Assembly: GCF_005943945.1 (NCBI RefSeq)
Contig: NZ_CP040710.1
Coordinates: forward strand, 1,933,001-1,997,000
DNA length: 64,000 nucleotides
Origin: Aggregatimonas sangjinii
GTDB taxonomy: Bacteria; Bacteroidota; Bacteroidia; Flavobacteriales; Flavobacteriaceae
Direction: 5' to 3'
Below, one piece after another: positions 52,752 to 61,024 of the stretch. Every line of letters starts with the position of its first letter. Position 1 is the stretch's first letter. A program made the position numbers and the translations under genes. The notes under the pieces are model-generated. The model saw only the letters and a program-made list of their open reading frames with translations. It made no database searches and was not told where the DNA came from.

Positions 52752-53975
52752 TCAGAACTTTACTTGGTAGGTAAGACCCGCCGATACCGACCAAAAATAG
52801 CTTCCGCTCTCAAAAACCAACTCTTGTCTTGTAATGCCGAGATTGGTTCTGTAGATGTTGGGGTTCTTTTTTCCCGTGAATTGGTATTCGAGCTGTAATT
52901 GTTGGGAAGCGATAAAAAGCAAGGTTTCCGCCAAGAGCTCGTCACCACTTCGAAGTTGCTTCAACTCCGGTGCGAAGCCAACGCCTAAACTTGCCCCTAG
53001 ATAGTTATAGCCATCTTTCAGATATCGTCTTGCCAATAAAGTACCAGATACGCCTGTCTTCCGAGCAGAAGGTGTAATATAGGGTCTAAGGGAAAAATAG
53101 TAATTGCCTTGATACAGCCCAATAGAGCCCGTGTAAATAGTGGCTTGGGCATCTGCAAAATCGAGGTAGCGCATCCCTGCGGATAACTCCATATTCTCGG
53201 GCCAGTTCGAATACAGCTCCACTCCCACCCGATGATCGGGAAAAATAGTAGCCTCCGAATAACCATAGTTCAAATAGCCATACAACAATTTTGAAAATTT
53301 AGGGTAAAAGTCCATTTCAAACTGTACGCCGTGCGTATTGAACCGATTGGCATAGTTTATCCTCGGAATCAAGGCACCTGCCTTGGTATCTCGTTTGTAT
53401 TCGACACTGGTGTTGATCATCGGGTCATAGACCACATCAAAAATTTCGAAGCTGTTCGCCAAGCCTATTTGATTGTACAACACTTTGGTTTCAAGGGAAT
53501 CCTTTAGACTGTCGGTATCCCCTTCGGTCTTCTCTTTATTAACATTTTCGATGGCCTTTGCCTTAAGGGCAAGTAAATCGCTATCATTCGGCAGGTAAAT
53601 CAATGCCTTGTTCGCCAAGCCTAGTGCAAGCCGATATTCCTCACCGTAAAGCTCATTATTGATCGCGGCCACCCATGCCTCTTTATTTTTCCTGTCTACT
53701 GACGTCACCTTATTGAAATGTCCTCTCGCCTTTTCGTATTCCCCGTCCCAACTATAGGTGCTCGCCAATAAATTACGCACATCCATATAATCCGGATACT
53801 TCGTCAATACATTTCGTAAGGTATCCCGAGCCGCATTTCGCTGCCCATTAAAAGCCAGATTTCTTGCGGTAAAGAACGATGCATCGGGATTACCGGCATA
53901 AGCCATTTCCTGAGCGGAACCGAGAATTCCGAACAGCAATAGTACTAGCGTTGTACTTGCTTTGATGATCTGCAT
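52752..53975 (-). CDS. YaiO-family TPR plus outer-membrane beta-barrel protein
   Basis: A 407-residue exported protein (signal peptide ending ILGSAQ). Residues about 30-145 are TPR-like (ARNLAFNGQRNAARDTLRNVL, STYSWDGEYEKARGHFNKV). The C-terminal about 240 residues form a barrel of the YaiO type (VEYKRDTKAGALIPRINYANRF, YFSLRPYITPS, YFWSVSAGLTYQVKF with a terminal Phe). The arrangement recalls PgaA-type exporters, where periplasmic TPRs feed a barrel. The start overlaps the upstream stop by one base (TAATG). Last of the six coupled genes. Confidence 0.85.
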   Translation of the reverse strand: MQIIKASTTLVLLLFGILGSAQEMAYAGNPDASFFTARNLAFNGQRNAARDTLRNVLTKYPDYMDVRNLLASTYSWDGEYEKARGHFNKVTSVDRKNKEAWVAAINNELYGEEYRLALGLANKALIYLPNDSDLLALKAKAIENVNKEKTEGDTDSLKDSLETKVLYNQIGLANSFEIFDVVYDPMINTSVEYKRDTKAGALIPRINYANRFNTHGVQFEMDFYPKFSKLLYGYLNYGYSEATIFPDHRVGVELYSNWPENMELSAGMRYLDFADAQATIYTGSIGLYQGNYYFSLRPYITPSARKTGVSGTLLARRYLKDGYNYLGASLGVGFAPELKQLRSGDELLAETLLFIASQQLQLEYQFTGKKNPNIYRTNLGITRQELVFESGSYFWSVSAGLTYQVKF

Positions 53976-56326
53976 TATTGTATTTGTTCGACCACCCGGT
54001 CTTCTTTGATATTGTTTTTATGCGCCACGGCCCGTGCTATTTTTTGATCCAGGACAACCGATTGTAGGTTATTCTTATGTACTAGCACCGTCAAATGTTC
54101 CGCTTTCTTTGGAGTGTCATTCCAGTAGTACACATCGAATAGCGCCGCATAGGCATCATCGTACACCGGATATTTTCGAATCGCTTTTTTAAGCAGTGCT
54201 TCGGCTTTTTCGTAATCGGTCTTCCAGGCGTATATTCTTCCCATCAGTATCTCTGTATCGGCATGACCGGGTATTTTGGTCAGGATATAATTACACATTA
54301 ATAATGCCCTGTCCCATTCTTCGTCAAATGCCAAGTTTTTTGCCGTTTGGTAGGCGTTGTCAAAATCCTTTCCGTTGAAGGCACTCTCGATCCAAATCAA
54401 ATCGGTCTTTGAAAACTCAGGAGCATTCATGGCCACCAATGAATTTTGCTTTGGAATTAGTTTATCGTGGGCGACAACATACGAATTGATGGCTCTAAAC
54501 TCCTGAAAACCCTTTTTCAGGACGTCTGTTTCTACGTCATCATCTACATCCGATAATTTTAGATTTTTATCCATTTCGTAAACGTCTCCGTTTGAAATAA
54601 AATGTTTTCCCTTGATATAATCCGTGATACGTTCGGTATCCTTAAAAAGTGGAATAGCCTTTCTTTCATCAAAAATGGTATTCGAAACCAGTACATCTCC
54701 CAACCATGCCACCTGCTCAGGCACTTCCATTTCGTAAGCCGAATCGAGCATATACATCAAACTTGGGGCAATGTCGGCATGGGAAGACAATGTTTTTATA
54801 TGCTCCCCCCGGTTTAACATGGGACTGAAAACCAATAAGGGTACCCTATACCTACCCAATTCGTTATAATGTGGTAAATCGGTAAGATTGTGACTTCCGG
54901 TGATGACAAATATGGTGTTCCCATACTCTGGCCGTTTTTGGTAGGAAGTCATAAAATCGCTTATGGCCTCGTCCATATACAACAGACTGGCGAACACTTC
55001 ACTATTTTTAGTTACCAATCGTTTCTGACGATCGTTAAGTTTTGAAGCTCTAAGGGTTTCGACAACCCGATTTTCCAGCGCTTGACCTCCGGGAACCGCA
55101 TACGGGTTTTTCGTGCTCAACGTATAAAATAGCTCGAAGGTCGGCGTATCGCTTGCTATTTTGCCTGCCGCCCATTTCTGAAATAGGTCTTTGTCGGGAT
55201 AGCCTAAGGTAATACCGGCGGCATCCTCTTCTTGCAGGGTATAGTCGCCACCAAAACCTTTTTTGTCTAAGACAATATCGACCTGTTCTTCTTCTACAAA
55301 TTTATCGAGATGGTTTAAGGCAGAATTGCCCCCATAAAAAAAGCCGGTTTGATAGCCGTTCTTTTTCAACATACTGAACAGTGTCTGCCTATGGACGAAG
55401 GTCTCGGTATTGGTAAAACCTGTTTCCCCGAAAGGCAACCCGCCTACCACACTGGTCAAAGCCGAAAAACCGACCCCGGAATTACTTAAAAAATTATCCC
55501 AGGAAAGCGACTTCTTCGCTAATTCGTCCAAATACGGTGTAAATCCGGGATAGGTCGCTTTTGTACCGACAAAATCGCTACCCAAGCCTTCTATAACCAA
55601 TACCACGATATTCGGTTTTTCCTGTTGCAGCGTAAAGTGATCGCCCAGGACATCTTTCCTCTTGTAGTTTTGTACGAGCGGAAACTCGGCCACACCCTCG
55701 TAGGTATTAAAATCAAGGGCGTTTTCTACCATACTGACGAGCAAATGCTGCGTTTTGTTCTCATTGATCGGTTTCTTATCGGAATTCAGGGTCGCAAGAA
55801 ATAAACTGAAGAGTATTATGGTAAAAGGGTACATTCTACTCACCATTTGATAGACCTTGGCCATACGCCGATGTAGATAATAAAAGGCAAAGTACACTAC
55901 AAAGCCGATTGAAACTACCGACAATACCGCCATGAAATCCTCGGGCCCTATAGCCAATTTAAGGACGCTGTTCTCTAGAATCTCGTATTGACGCACATAA
56001 TATTCAATCAAAAGGCCCTCGATGAGCAAGAGAACGAACAATACGATTTTAACGATTTTTTCCCCAAGAGCAGGTTTCCGTCCTTCCCCAATATTGAAAA
56101 CGAAAGCAAGCAGCAGTCCTATCAATGCAGCAAACCCTAAGTTATGCAGAATCAATAAAAGCAGACTTTTATTTAAAAAACCGTCCAACACGCCATCTAT
56201 GTATAGGCGCAGGTTCTGATAGACGCTTAAAAGTATCAAACAGGCAAAAAACGCCAATACCAAAGGAACGAAGTCCTTTAAGCTACGTCTCTCGTTGTTG
56301 ATCGCTATGTTGTCTTGTTGCTGCAT
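53975..56326 (-). CDS. LtaS/sulfatase-like membrane protein with TPR tail, probably catalytically dead
   Basis: A 783-residue protein taking ATG 56326 (a TTG 18 bases earlier overlaps the upstream gene). It has four or five N-terminal membrane helices, then an LtaS-like extracytoplasmic domain (NIVVLVIEGLGSDFVG, GFTPYLDELAKKSLSWDNF, YRVPLLVFSPML) and C-terminal TPRs (about 650-765). Active LtaS relatives need a Thr/Ser nucleophile, a His before PF and an Asp-His pair. Here the aligned positions read SNSGVGFSAL (Gly), LSTKNPY (Asn) and ITGSHN (Ser-His). Only the first metal Glu and one His remain. It is therefore inferred to be a scaffold or binding protein. Its TPR block resembles that of the next gene (NLAF, ILTK, YAW/YSW-x3-YEKA). 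Confidence 0.8.
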   Translation of the reverse strand: MQQQDNIAINNERRSLKDFVPLVLAFFACLILLSVYQNLRLYIDGVLDGFLNKSLLLLILHNLGFAALIGLLLAFVFNIGEGRKPALGEKIVKIVLFVLLLIEGLLIEYYVRQYEILENSVLKLAIGPEDFMAVLSVVSIGFVVYFAFYYLHRRMAKVYQMVSRMYPFTIILFSLFLATLNSDKKPINENKTQHLLVSMVENALDFNTYEGVAEFPLVQNYKRKDVLGDHFTLQQEKPNIVVLVIEGLGSDFVGTKATYPGFTPYLDELAKKSLSWDNFLSNSGVGFSALTSVVGGLPFGETGFTNTETFVHRQTLFSMLKKNGYQTGFFYGGNSALNHLDKFVEEEQVDIVLDKKGFGGDYTLQEEDAAGITLGYPDKDLFQKWAAGKIASDTPTFELFYTLSTKNPYAVPGGQALENRVVETLRASKLNDRQKRLVTKNSEVFASLLYMDEAISDFMTSYQKRPEYGNTIFVITGSHNLTDLPHYNELGRYRVPLLVFSPMLNRGEHIKTLSSHADIAPSLMYMLDSAYEMEVPEQVAWLGDVLVSNTIFDERKAIPLFKDTERITDYIKGKHFISNGDVYEMDKNLKLSDVDDDVETDVLKKGFQEFRAINSYVVAHDKLIPKQNSLVAMNAPEFSKTDLIWIESAFNGKDFDNAYQTAKNLAFDEEWDRALLMCNYILTKIPGHADTEILMGRIYAWKTDYEKAEALLKKAIRKYPVYDDAYAALFDVYYWNDTPKKAEHLTVLVHKNNLQSVVLDQKIARAVAHKNNIKEDRVVEQIQ

Positions 56327-56327
56327 C

Positions 56328-57758
56328 TTAGGTTGCTTTGGCAAAGCCTTTTCGAACTTGGGATCCCCAGCCTGATTTAATTTTGAACAGTTTTTTATAA
56401 TTGCCCCTTACCGCGGCCCAAACCACGATGGGGTGAAATGCAATCGGTTCGATAATCGCACAAAGCATCAAGGTGAGAATATCCTTGGTATTCCTGTATT
56501 CGTTGTAGGAATAGACGTCCCATAAAATGGCATAAAAGGAAAACATGATCGAATACATGTAGATAAAGGCCGTAATGGCAACGAAAAATGGGAAATTCAG
56601 TATTCCGATATAGTAAAAAATAAAAATGGTGAAGACCCCGAAAAATTCCAAAAGCGGCGCCATCCATTCGTAGAAGAACCAATAGGGATAACTGAGCATT
56701 CCCAAACGGCCATATTTTGGGTTGAAAAACATATCCCGGTGCTTGTACAAGGTTTCCAGATTACCCCTCGCCCATCGATCTCTTTGGTTCACCAATATTT
56801 TAAGATCTTCCGGAACTTCTGTCCAGCAAAGGGAATCCGGGATGTATTCCACCGTGTACGGGATTTTTTCGTCGTGCATATAGCGGCGCATTTTAAATAC
56901 GATCTCCATATCCTCGCCGACGGTATTCGTATCATAGCTTCCCACTGCAAGCGCGATTTCCCTATCGAAAAAACCGAAAGCCCCAGAGATAATGAGTAAA
57001 CTGTCGATTCTCCCCCATGCCATTCTACCAAGAATAAATGACCGGGTATATTCCAGCAATTGAAAGCGTGCCAACCAACTTTTGGGAAGGCGTATTTCTT
57101 CCAATTGTCCACCTTGAATGATACACGAATTCGCGACCCTTATGACTCCGCCCACGGCGATTACCTTTTTCTCCGAACGTTGGTAGAACGCTTTAACTAC
57201 GTGTAAGAGGGCATCGGGCAACAAAAGACAATCCACATCGATACAGCCAACATATTTATTGCTCGATAAGGCCATGCCTGTATTCAGCGCATCGGATTTC
57301 CCTCCATTCTCCTTATCGATTACCGTAAGTTTCGCAAACGCCTTGTGCTTCGATTTGTATATGCCGCGTATCGGTTTGGATTTCCAATTAGGGTCGATTT
57401 CCCGTTCGATCAATTCCAGATCATAGGCCTCCATCATTTTTTGTAGGGTGTCGTCTTTACTGCCGTCATTGACCACCATTACTTCATAGTTCACGTAGTG
57501 CAAAGACATCAAGGAGCGGATATTCTCGACAATTGTCATACCCTCATTATAAGCAGGCGCAATTATCGTAATGCTGGGTGCCATCGGCGAGGCCATGACT
57601 TTCGAAAGGTCACCAAAACTGTTTTTATTTTTGTAATGTATGGAGTTGCGCGTGGCCAGATAGGCCATAAAACTGAAAAGTGTAAACAACACCACCGTGA
57701 ACGTAAAGAAAACCACGTTGATGTACTCTGTTACGATATGGAGTGTTCCGCTATCCAC
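56328..57758 (-). CDS. Processive family-2 glycosyltransferase (polysaccharide synthase-like)
   Basis: A 476-residue membrane GT2. An N-terminal helix (VVFFTFTVVLFTLFSFMAYL) precedes the GT-A domain: IIAPAYNEGMTIVENI, VVNDGSKDDT, KENGGKSDALNTG, IDVDCLLLP (DxD about 174-176), VGEDMEIVFKMRRY and NQRDRWARGN (QxxRW at 325-329), which marks processive synthases such as PgaC and hyaluronan synthase. Three or more C-terminal helices follow. The start is GTG sharing a base with the upstream TAG (TAGTG). The product sugar is unknown. Confidence 0.88.
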   Translation of the reverse strand: MDSGTLHIVTEYINVVFFTFTVVLFTLFSFMAYLATRNSIHYKNKNSFGDLSKVMASPMAPSITIIAPAYNEGMTIVENIRSLMSLHYVNYEVMVVNDGSKDDTLQKMMEAYDLELIEREIDPNWKSKPIRGIYKSKHKAFAKLTVIDKENGGKSDALNTGMALSSNKYVGCIDVDCLLLPDALLHVVKAFYQRSEKKVIAVGGVIRVANSCIIQGGQLEEIRLPKSWLARFQLLEYTRSFILGRMAWGRIDSLLIISGAFGFFDREIALAVGSYDTNTVGEDMEIVFKMRRYMHDEKIPYTVEYIPDSLCWTEVPEDLKILVNQRDRWARGNLETLYKHRDMFFNPKYGRLGMLSYPYWFFYEWMAPLLEFFGVFTIFIFYYIGILNFPFFVAITAFIYMYSIMFSFYAILWDVYSYNEYRNTKDILTLMLCAIIEPIAFHPIVVWAAVRGNYKKLFKIKSGWGSQVRKGFAKAT

Positions 57759-60640
57759 TAGCTATCAGGTTGGTTTTTTATGAATTTATTTATTAGGGCA
57801 GTGAACCAATTCGTCTCTTGGGTAGTCCGGTCAGGAATTGGATTTTCTTCGGGCGTTAGTTCAAAATCGATTTCGAACATATCGGAATCTCTTGGAGGCA
57901 TAAGTGCCATAGTATCCAGCAGCCGTTCGTATTCAGCTTCCTCGTTTTTTTCGTTCGCAGATTCGACCTTGCTGTACCTTTCCTTTAATTGTTGTAAAGC
58001 CTCCTGGGCTTTTTTCTGGATTTTTTTGTTGGAATCATCCACCAATTGTTCCAGAAAGTAGATCTCCTTTTCATCACCGATAGAAACAATTTCGTCAAGT
58101 AATATTAATTTAGATTCGGTATCGCAATTCCTAAAAAGTTCCTCAAAAACACTGTAGGGCTTCGTGTCGACATTTACGGCACCATAGACGTCGGAGCCCA
58201 TAAAACGTTTCATCAAAGCCTCTATTCTCGCTTTGCTGGCAGTCTTATCTTCCTTTTTCAACAGCTCTTGCAAAAATGGAATCTCCCTTTCATCACCGAA
58301 TAGCGAGATGTCATCCAACAATTGGACGGTTTCGACAATTTCGCAGTGCACATCTTCCGATTCCGGGAGGTGATTAAAATACGATTTGATCTTATCCATC
58401 ATCTGCTGCTCCCTGTTCTCCCATTCCGGGCCTTCCATTTCTATCATATCGTAATTTTCTACTGCCGTACGTTCTTTGGCAATTTCATTCAATAACCATA
58501 ATGGCAGGTCTTCTTCTTCATTTTCCTGACCGTTCTGAACGATTTCGCAAATTACATCCAACTCATCCAGAGGGCGGGATAAGGTCGCTACTTCAATGGC
58601 TTCAACTTCGATTTCGAATACCTTTGAAGCTTCCATTTTTTGTATGTGCAATGGCGGTTGATTGCTCTTGAATTCTATCTCGACATCAAAATGGACGTCA
58701 ATATCAGCGTTTGGCATCTCAGCTTCTTCTGTACCCATGATTTCTTCGAAAATCACCTCGATATCTTCTGCTGCCCTTTCCGGATGGTTTACTTCGTTGA
58801 CCGGAACGAACTCTATTTCCGTAGGGTCGATTATCAACTCAGGTATCACATCTTCTTTTTCTTGGTCTTCCTTGAGACTTTCCCTCTTAGAAACCATTTG
58901 ATAGGCGACCTCGATATTATTCAAATCAAAGGTTGGCGTCTCGGCCTGTACCTCTTCATCGATTACGATAGGAAGAAAATCCAAATCGGTCGATACGACA
59001 AGCATATTATTAATGTCAAGAGATTTCGTAGTAGCCTCTTTGGGAATGTATTTCCATAAAACCTCCTCAAAAGTCACGTCGATATCGTTCAAGAGTGTCT
59101 CCATATTTTCGTTTTTATCATTTTGGTCTTTGACGGTGCTTTCATCGGGACGTGGTGGTAATTCCATGGAAAAAACTACCTCGATATCCCTTATATCCAA
59201 AGCGCTATTATCCAATGCTGGATTTGAGTCGATTTCATCCTGAACCATATCGTTATTTTCTACGGACGGAATCACATCATTGATCTGAGCGATCATCTCC
59301 TGTCCTGACAAGCTATTTTCATTTGCCAAAAGCGCTTCCTTCTCCAAATCGTTTAAGAGCAGTGCACTCATTTCCTCTTCTTCTTTGTTTTCCGATACAT
59401 CACTTGCCATAGCGTCCGAAGCAAGAATTTTCGTACTATCGGTTATAGCTTCAGCAGACGGCATTTCAGTTTCGACCGGTTCGTTGGCCACCTTTTCCTG
59501 TGGGTCGGATAATGATGTGGAAGAATCCTCAACTACCAAATCTTCCGGAATCTCCGTGTAATCGATATCCGCAATGCCCTTTGTGGGTAGAATGGTTTCC
59601 GGGCTAATTGCGTTTATGGCACTCAAGGCCTTACTCGTTACGGAATAACTGCGCTCTTTATTACCGATACTATTTAAAAAGGGAACATCCTTAGGTGCGC
59701 CCAATTCACCTATGGCACCCAAGATGGAAATCTTAATATTGGTGGAGCAACTCCAGAACACCTTTTTAAAAGTGGGTAGGGCCTCAACAATGTAAAATGC
59801 CTTAATGCAATCGATGGCCTCCTGCTTAATCTGATTATCGCGATGTTTTACCAGTTCTACTATCGATATCTTGGCATCATTCTGGTCGTAGTACTTAATC
59901 AAGCGCAACGCAAAAAGCACCACATACTTATTCGTTGATGTCAACCATGCCATAAAACTAGGAGGCTCGAATTGTGTTTTATTACTCAATACCTCCAGAA
60001 GCTTTAGTTGCTGCCATTCCGATATGCGATGTGTCGTAGTATCGAGAAAGTAATCGATTCCTTCTGTATTCAGACTTACCACACCAATTTCTGCCTGTTT
60101 GCGTATGGTACTGCGTTTGTCATTAATGAACTTGGTGATGAATTCGTAGGATTCGCTAACCTCCATTCGGGTAAGTTCTTCAATACCGCTCGAGATATGC
60201 TCCCACCGCCAGCTCTTGAGTTTGCGATAAGACTCTTTATGAAGGTCCAAGTCTTGAAAAAGCTCGAAAAGACGTTCTTGGGCGCTACCCGAAACATCCT
60301 TTCTTAAATCGAGCAATATTTCGGAAACGACTTTTCGCGTAAAATCGTCCCGAATCATATCCCTAATCTGTACTTTTAGGTTGATGTAAGTACTTTTTTC
60401 TTCCTTTGAAGAATCTTCGTCATAGAAGATAAACTCACTGATCATGGGCGACAATTCTACTTTCAATGCAGATACCTTGCGCGCCTTTCCCGTAATTTTA
60501 TTCCTGAAGAAGAAAATAGCTGTAAAATAGACCAATGCAATAGACCCCAACAAAATAGAGAGGTTCCAAAGCACCGCCGTATCTATTTTCGGGGCTTGCA
60601 AAAGCGAAATCGCCTGATATGTGGTAGTAATCGGCCTCAA
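57758..60640 (-). CDS. Membrane-anchored HEAT-repeat protein with long acidic linker (960 aa)
   Basis: One membrane helix (about 24-46), HEAT-like alpha-solenoid repeats at about 60-345 (IRKQAEIGVVSLNTEGIDYF, IKQEAIDCIKAFYIVEALP, IKISILGAIGELGAPKDVPFL) and again at about 775-890 (LILLDEIVSIGDEKEIYFL). An acidic, low-complexity region of some 400 residues lies between them. It contains repeated short motifs of the form DIEVxFxxx (DIEVVFSME, DIDVTFEEV, NIEVAYQMV, DIEVIFEEI, DIDVHFDVE, ELDVICEIV). No enzyme motif. The start is TTG, one base after the response-regulator stop. Probable scaffold of the polysaccharide-like complex. Confidence 0.8.
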   Translation of the reverse strand: MRPITTTYQAISLLQAPKIDTAVLWNLSILLGSIALVYFTAIFFFRNKITGKARKVSALKVELSPMISEFIFYDEDSSKEEKSTYINLKVQIRDMIRDDFTRKVVSEILLDLRKDVSGSAQERLFELFQDLDLHKESYRKLKSWRWEHISSGIEELTRMEVSESYEFITKFINDKRSTIRKQAEIGVVSLNTEGIDYFLDTTTHRISEWQQLKLLEVLSNKTQFEPPSFMAWLTSTNKYVVLFALRLIKYYDQNDAKISIVELVKHRDNQIKQEAIDCIKAFYIVEALPTFKKVFWSCSTNIKISILGAIGELGAPKDVPFLNSIGNKERSYSVTSKALSAINAISPETILPTKGIADIDYTEIPEDLVVEDSSTSLSDPQEKVANEPVETEMPSAEAITDSTKILASDAMASDVSENKEEEEMSALLLNDLEKEALLANENSLSGQEMIAQINDVIPSVENNDMVQDEIDSNPALDNSALDIRDIEVVFSMELPPRPDESTVKDQNDKNENMETLLNDIDVTFEEVLWKYIPKEATTKSLDINNMLVVSTDLDFLPIVIDEEVQAETPTFDLNNIEVAYQMVSKRESLKEDQEKEDVIPELIIDPTEIEFVPVNEVNHPERAAEDIEVIFEEIMGTEEAEMPNADIDVHFDVEIEFKSNQPPLHIQKMEASKVFEIEVEAIEVATLSRPLDELDVICEIVQNGQENEEEDLPLWLLNEIAKERTAVENYDMIEMEGPEWENREQQMMDKIKSYFNHLPESEDVHCEIVETVQLLDDISLFGDEREIPFLQELLKKEDKTASKARIEALMKRFMGSDVYGAVNVDTKPYSVFEELFRNCDTESKLILLDEIVSIGDEKEIYFLEQLVDDSNKKIQKKAQEALQQLKERYSKVESANEKNEEAEYERLLDTMALMPPRDSDMFEIDFELTPEENPIPDRTTQETNWFTALINKFIKNQPDS

Positions 60641-60641
60641 C

Positions 60642-61016
60642 TTATCGTTTACTCATTTCACGTTGCAAACGCACCAAAAGCTCTGATGGACTTACCGGTT
60701 TTGACAAAAAATCGTTCGCCCCCAATTCAAAGGCGCTCAGCACATTCGCTTCATTGCCCGCAGAGGAGATTATTATGATAGGAATATCGGATGCCAGCTC
60801 TTTTCGAACGTAGTCGACCAATTCAATACCTGAAAAATAGGGCATCATAATGTCGCTAACGATTACGTCTGGGAGCTTCAGGCTCAGCTGTTCTTTCATT
60901 TCCTTTCCATCAACACACTGTATGACCTCGTAACCAGCCTTTTTGAGCCTAAAACTCAATAGGGCGGCCAGTAATTGATCATCCTCGGCCAACAGTAATC
61001 TTGTTTTGGTCATCAT
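60642..61016 (-). CDS. Single-domain response regulator
   Basis: A 124-residue CheY-like receiver taking ATG 61016 (a second ATG follows directly). It has the acidic pocket LLLAEDDQ, phospho-acceptor Asp55 in VIVSDIMMP, switch residue in IIIISSAG and Lys in FLSKPVS. No output domain, so it must act through protein binding, most simply on the HEAT protein encoded next. It lies 8 bases after the kinase-like gene. Confidence 0.9.
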   Translation of the reverse strand: MMTKTRLLLAEDDQLLAALLSFRLKKAGYEVIQCVDGKEMKEQLSLKLPDVIVSDIMMPYFSGIELVDYVRKELASDIPIIIISSAGNEANVLSAFELGANDFLSKPVSPSELLVRLQREMSKR

Positions 61017-61024
61017 TTCGTCTT

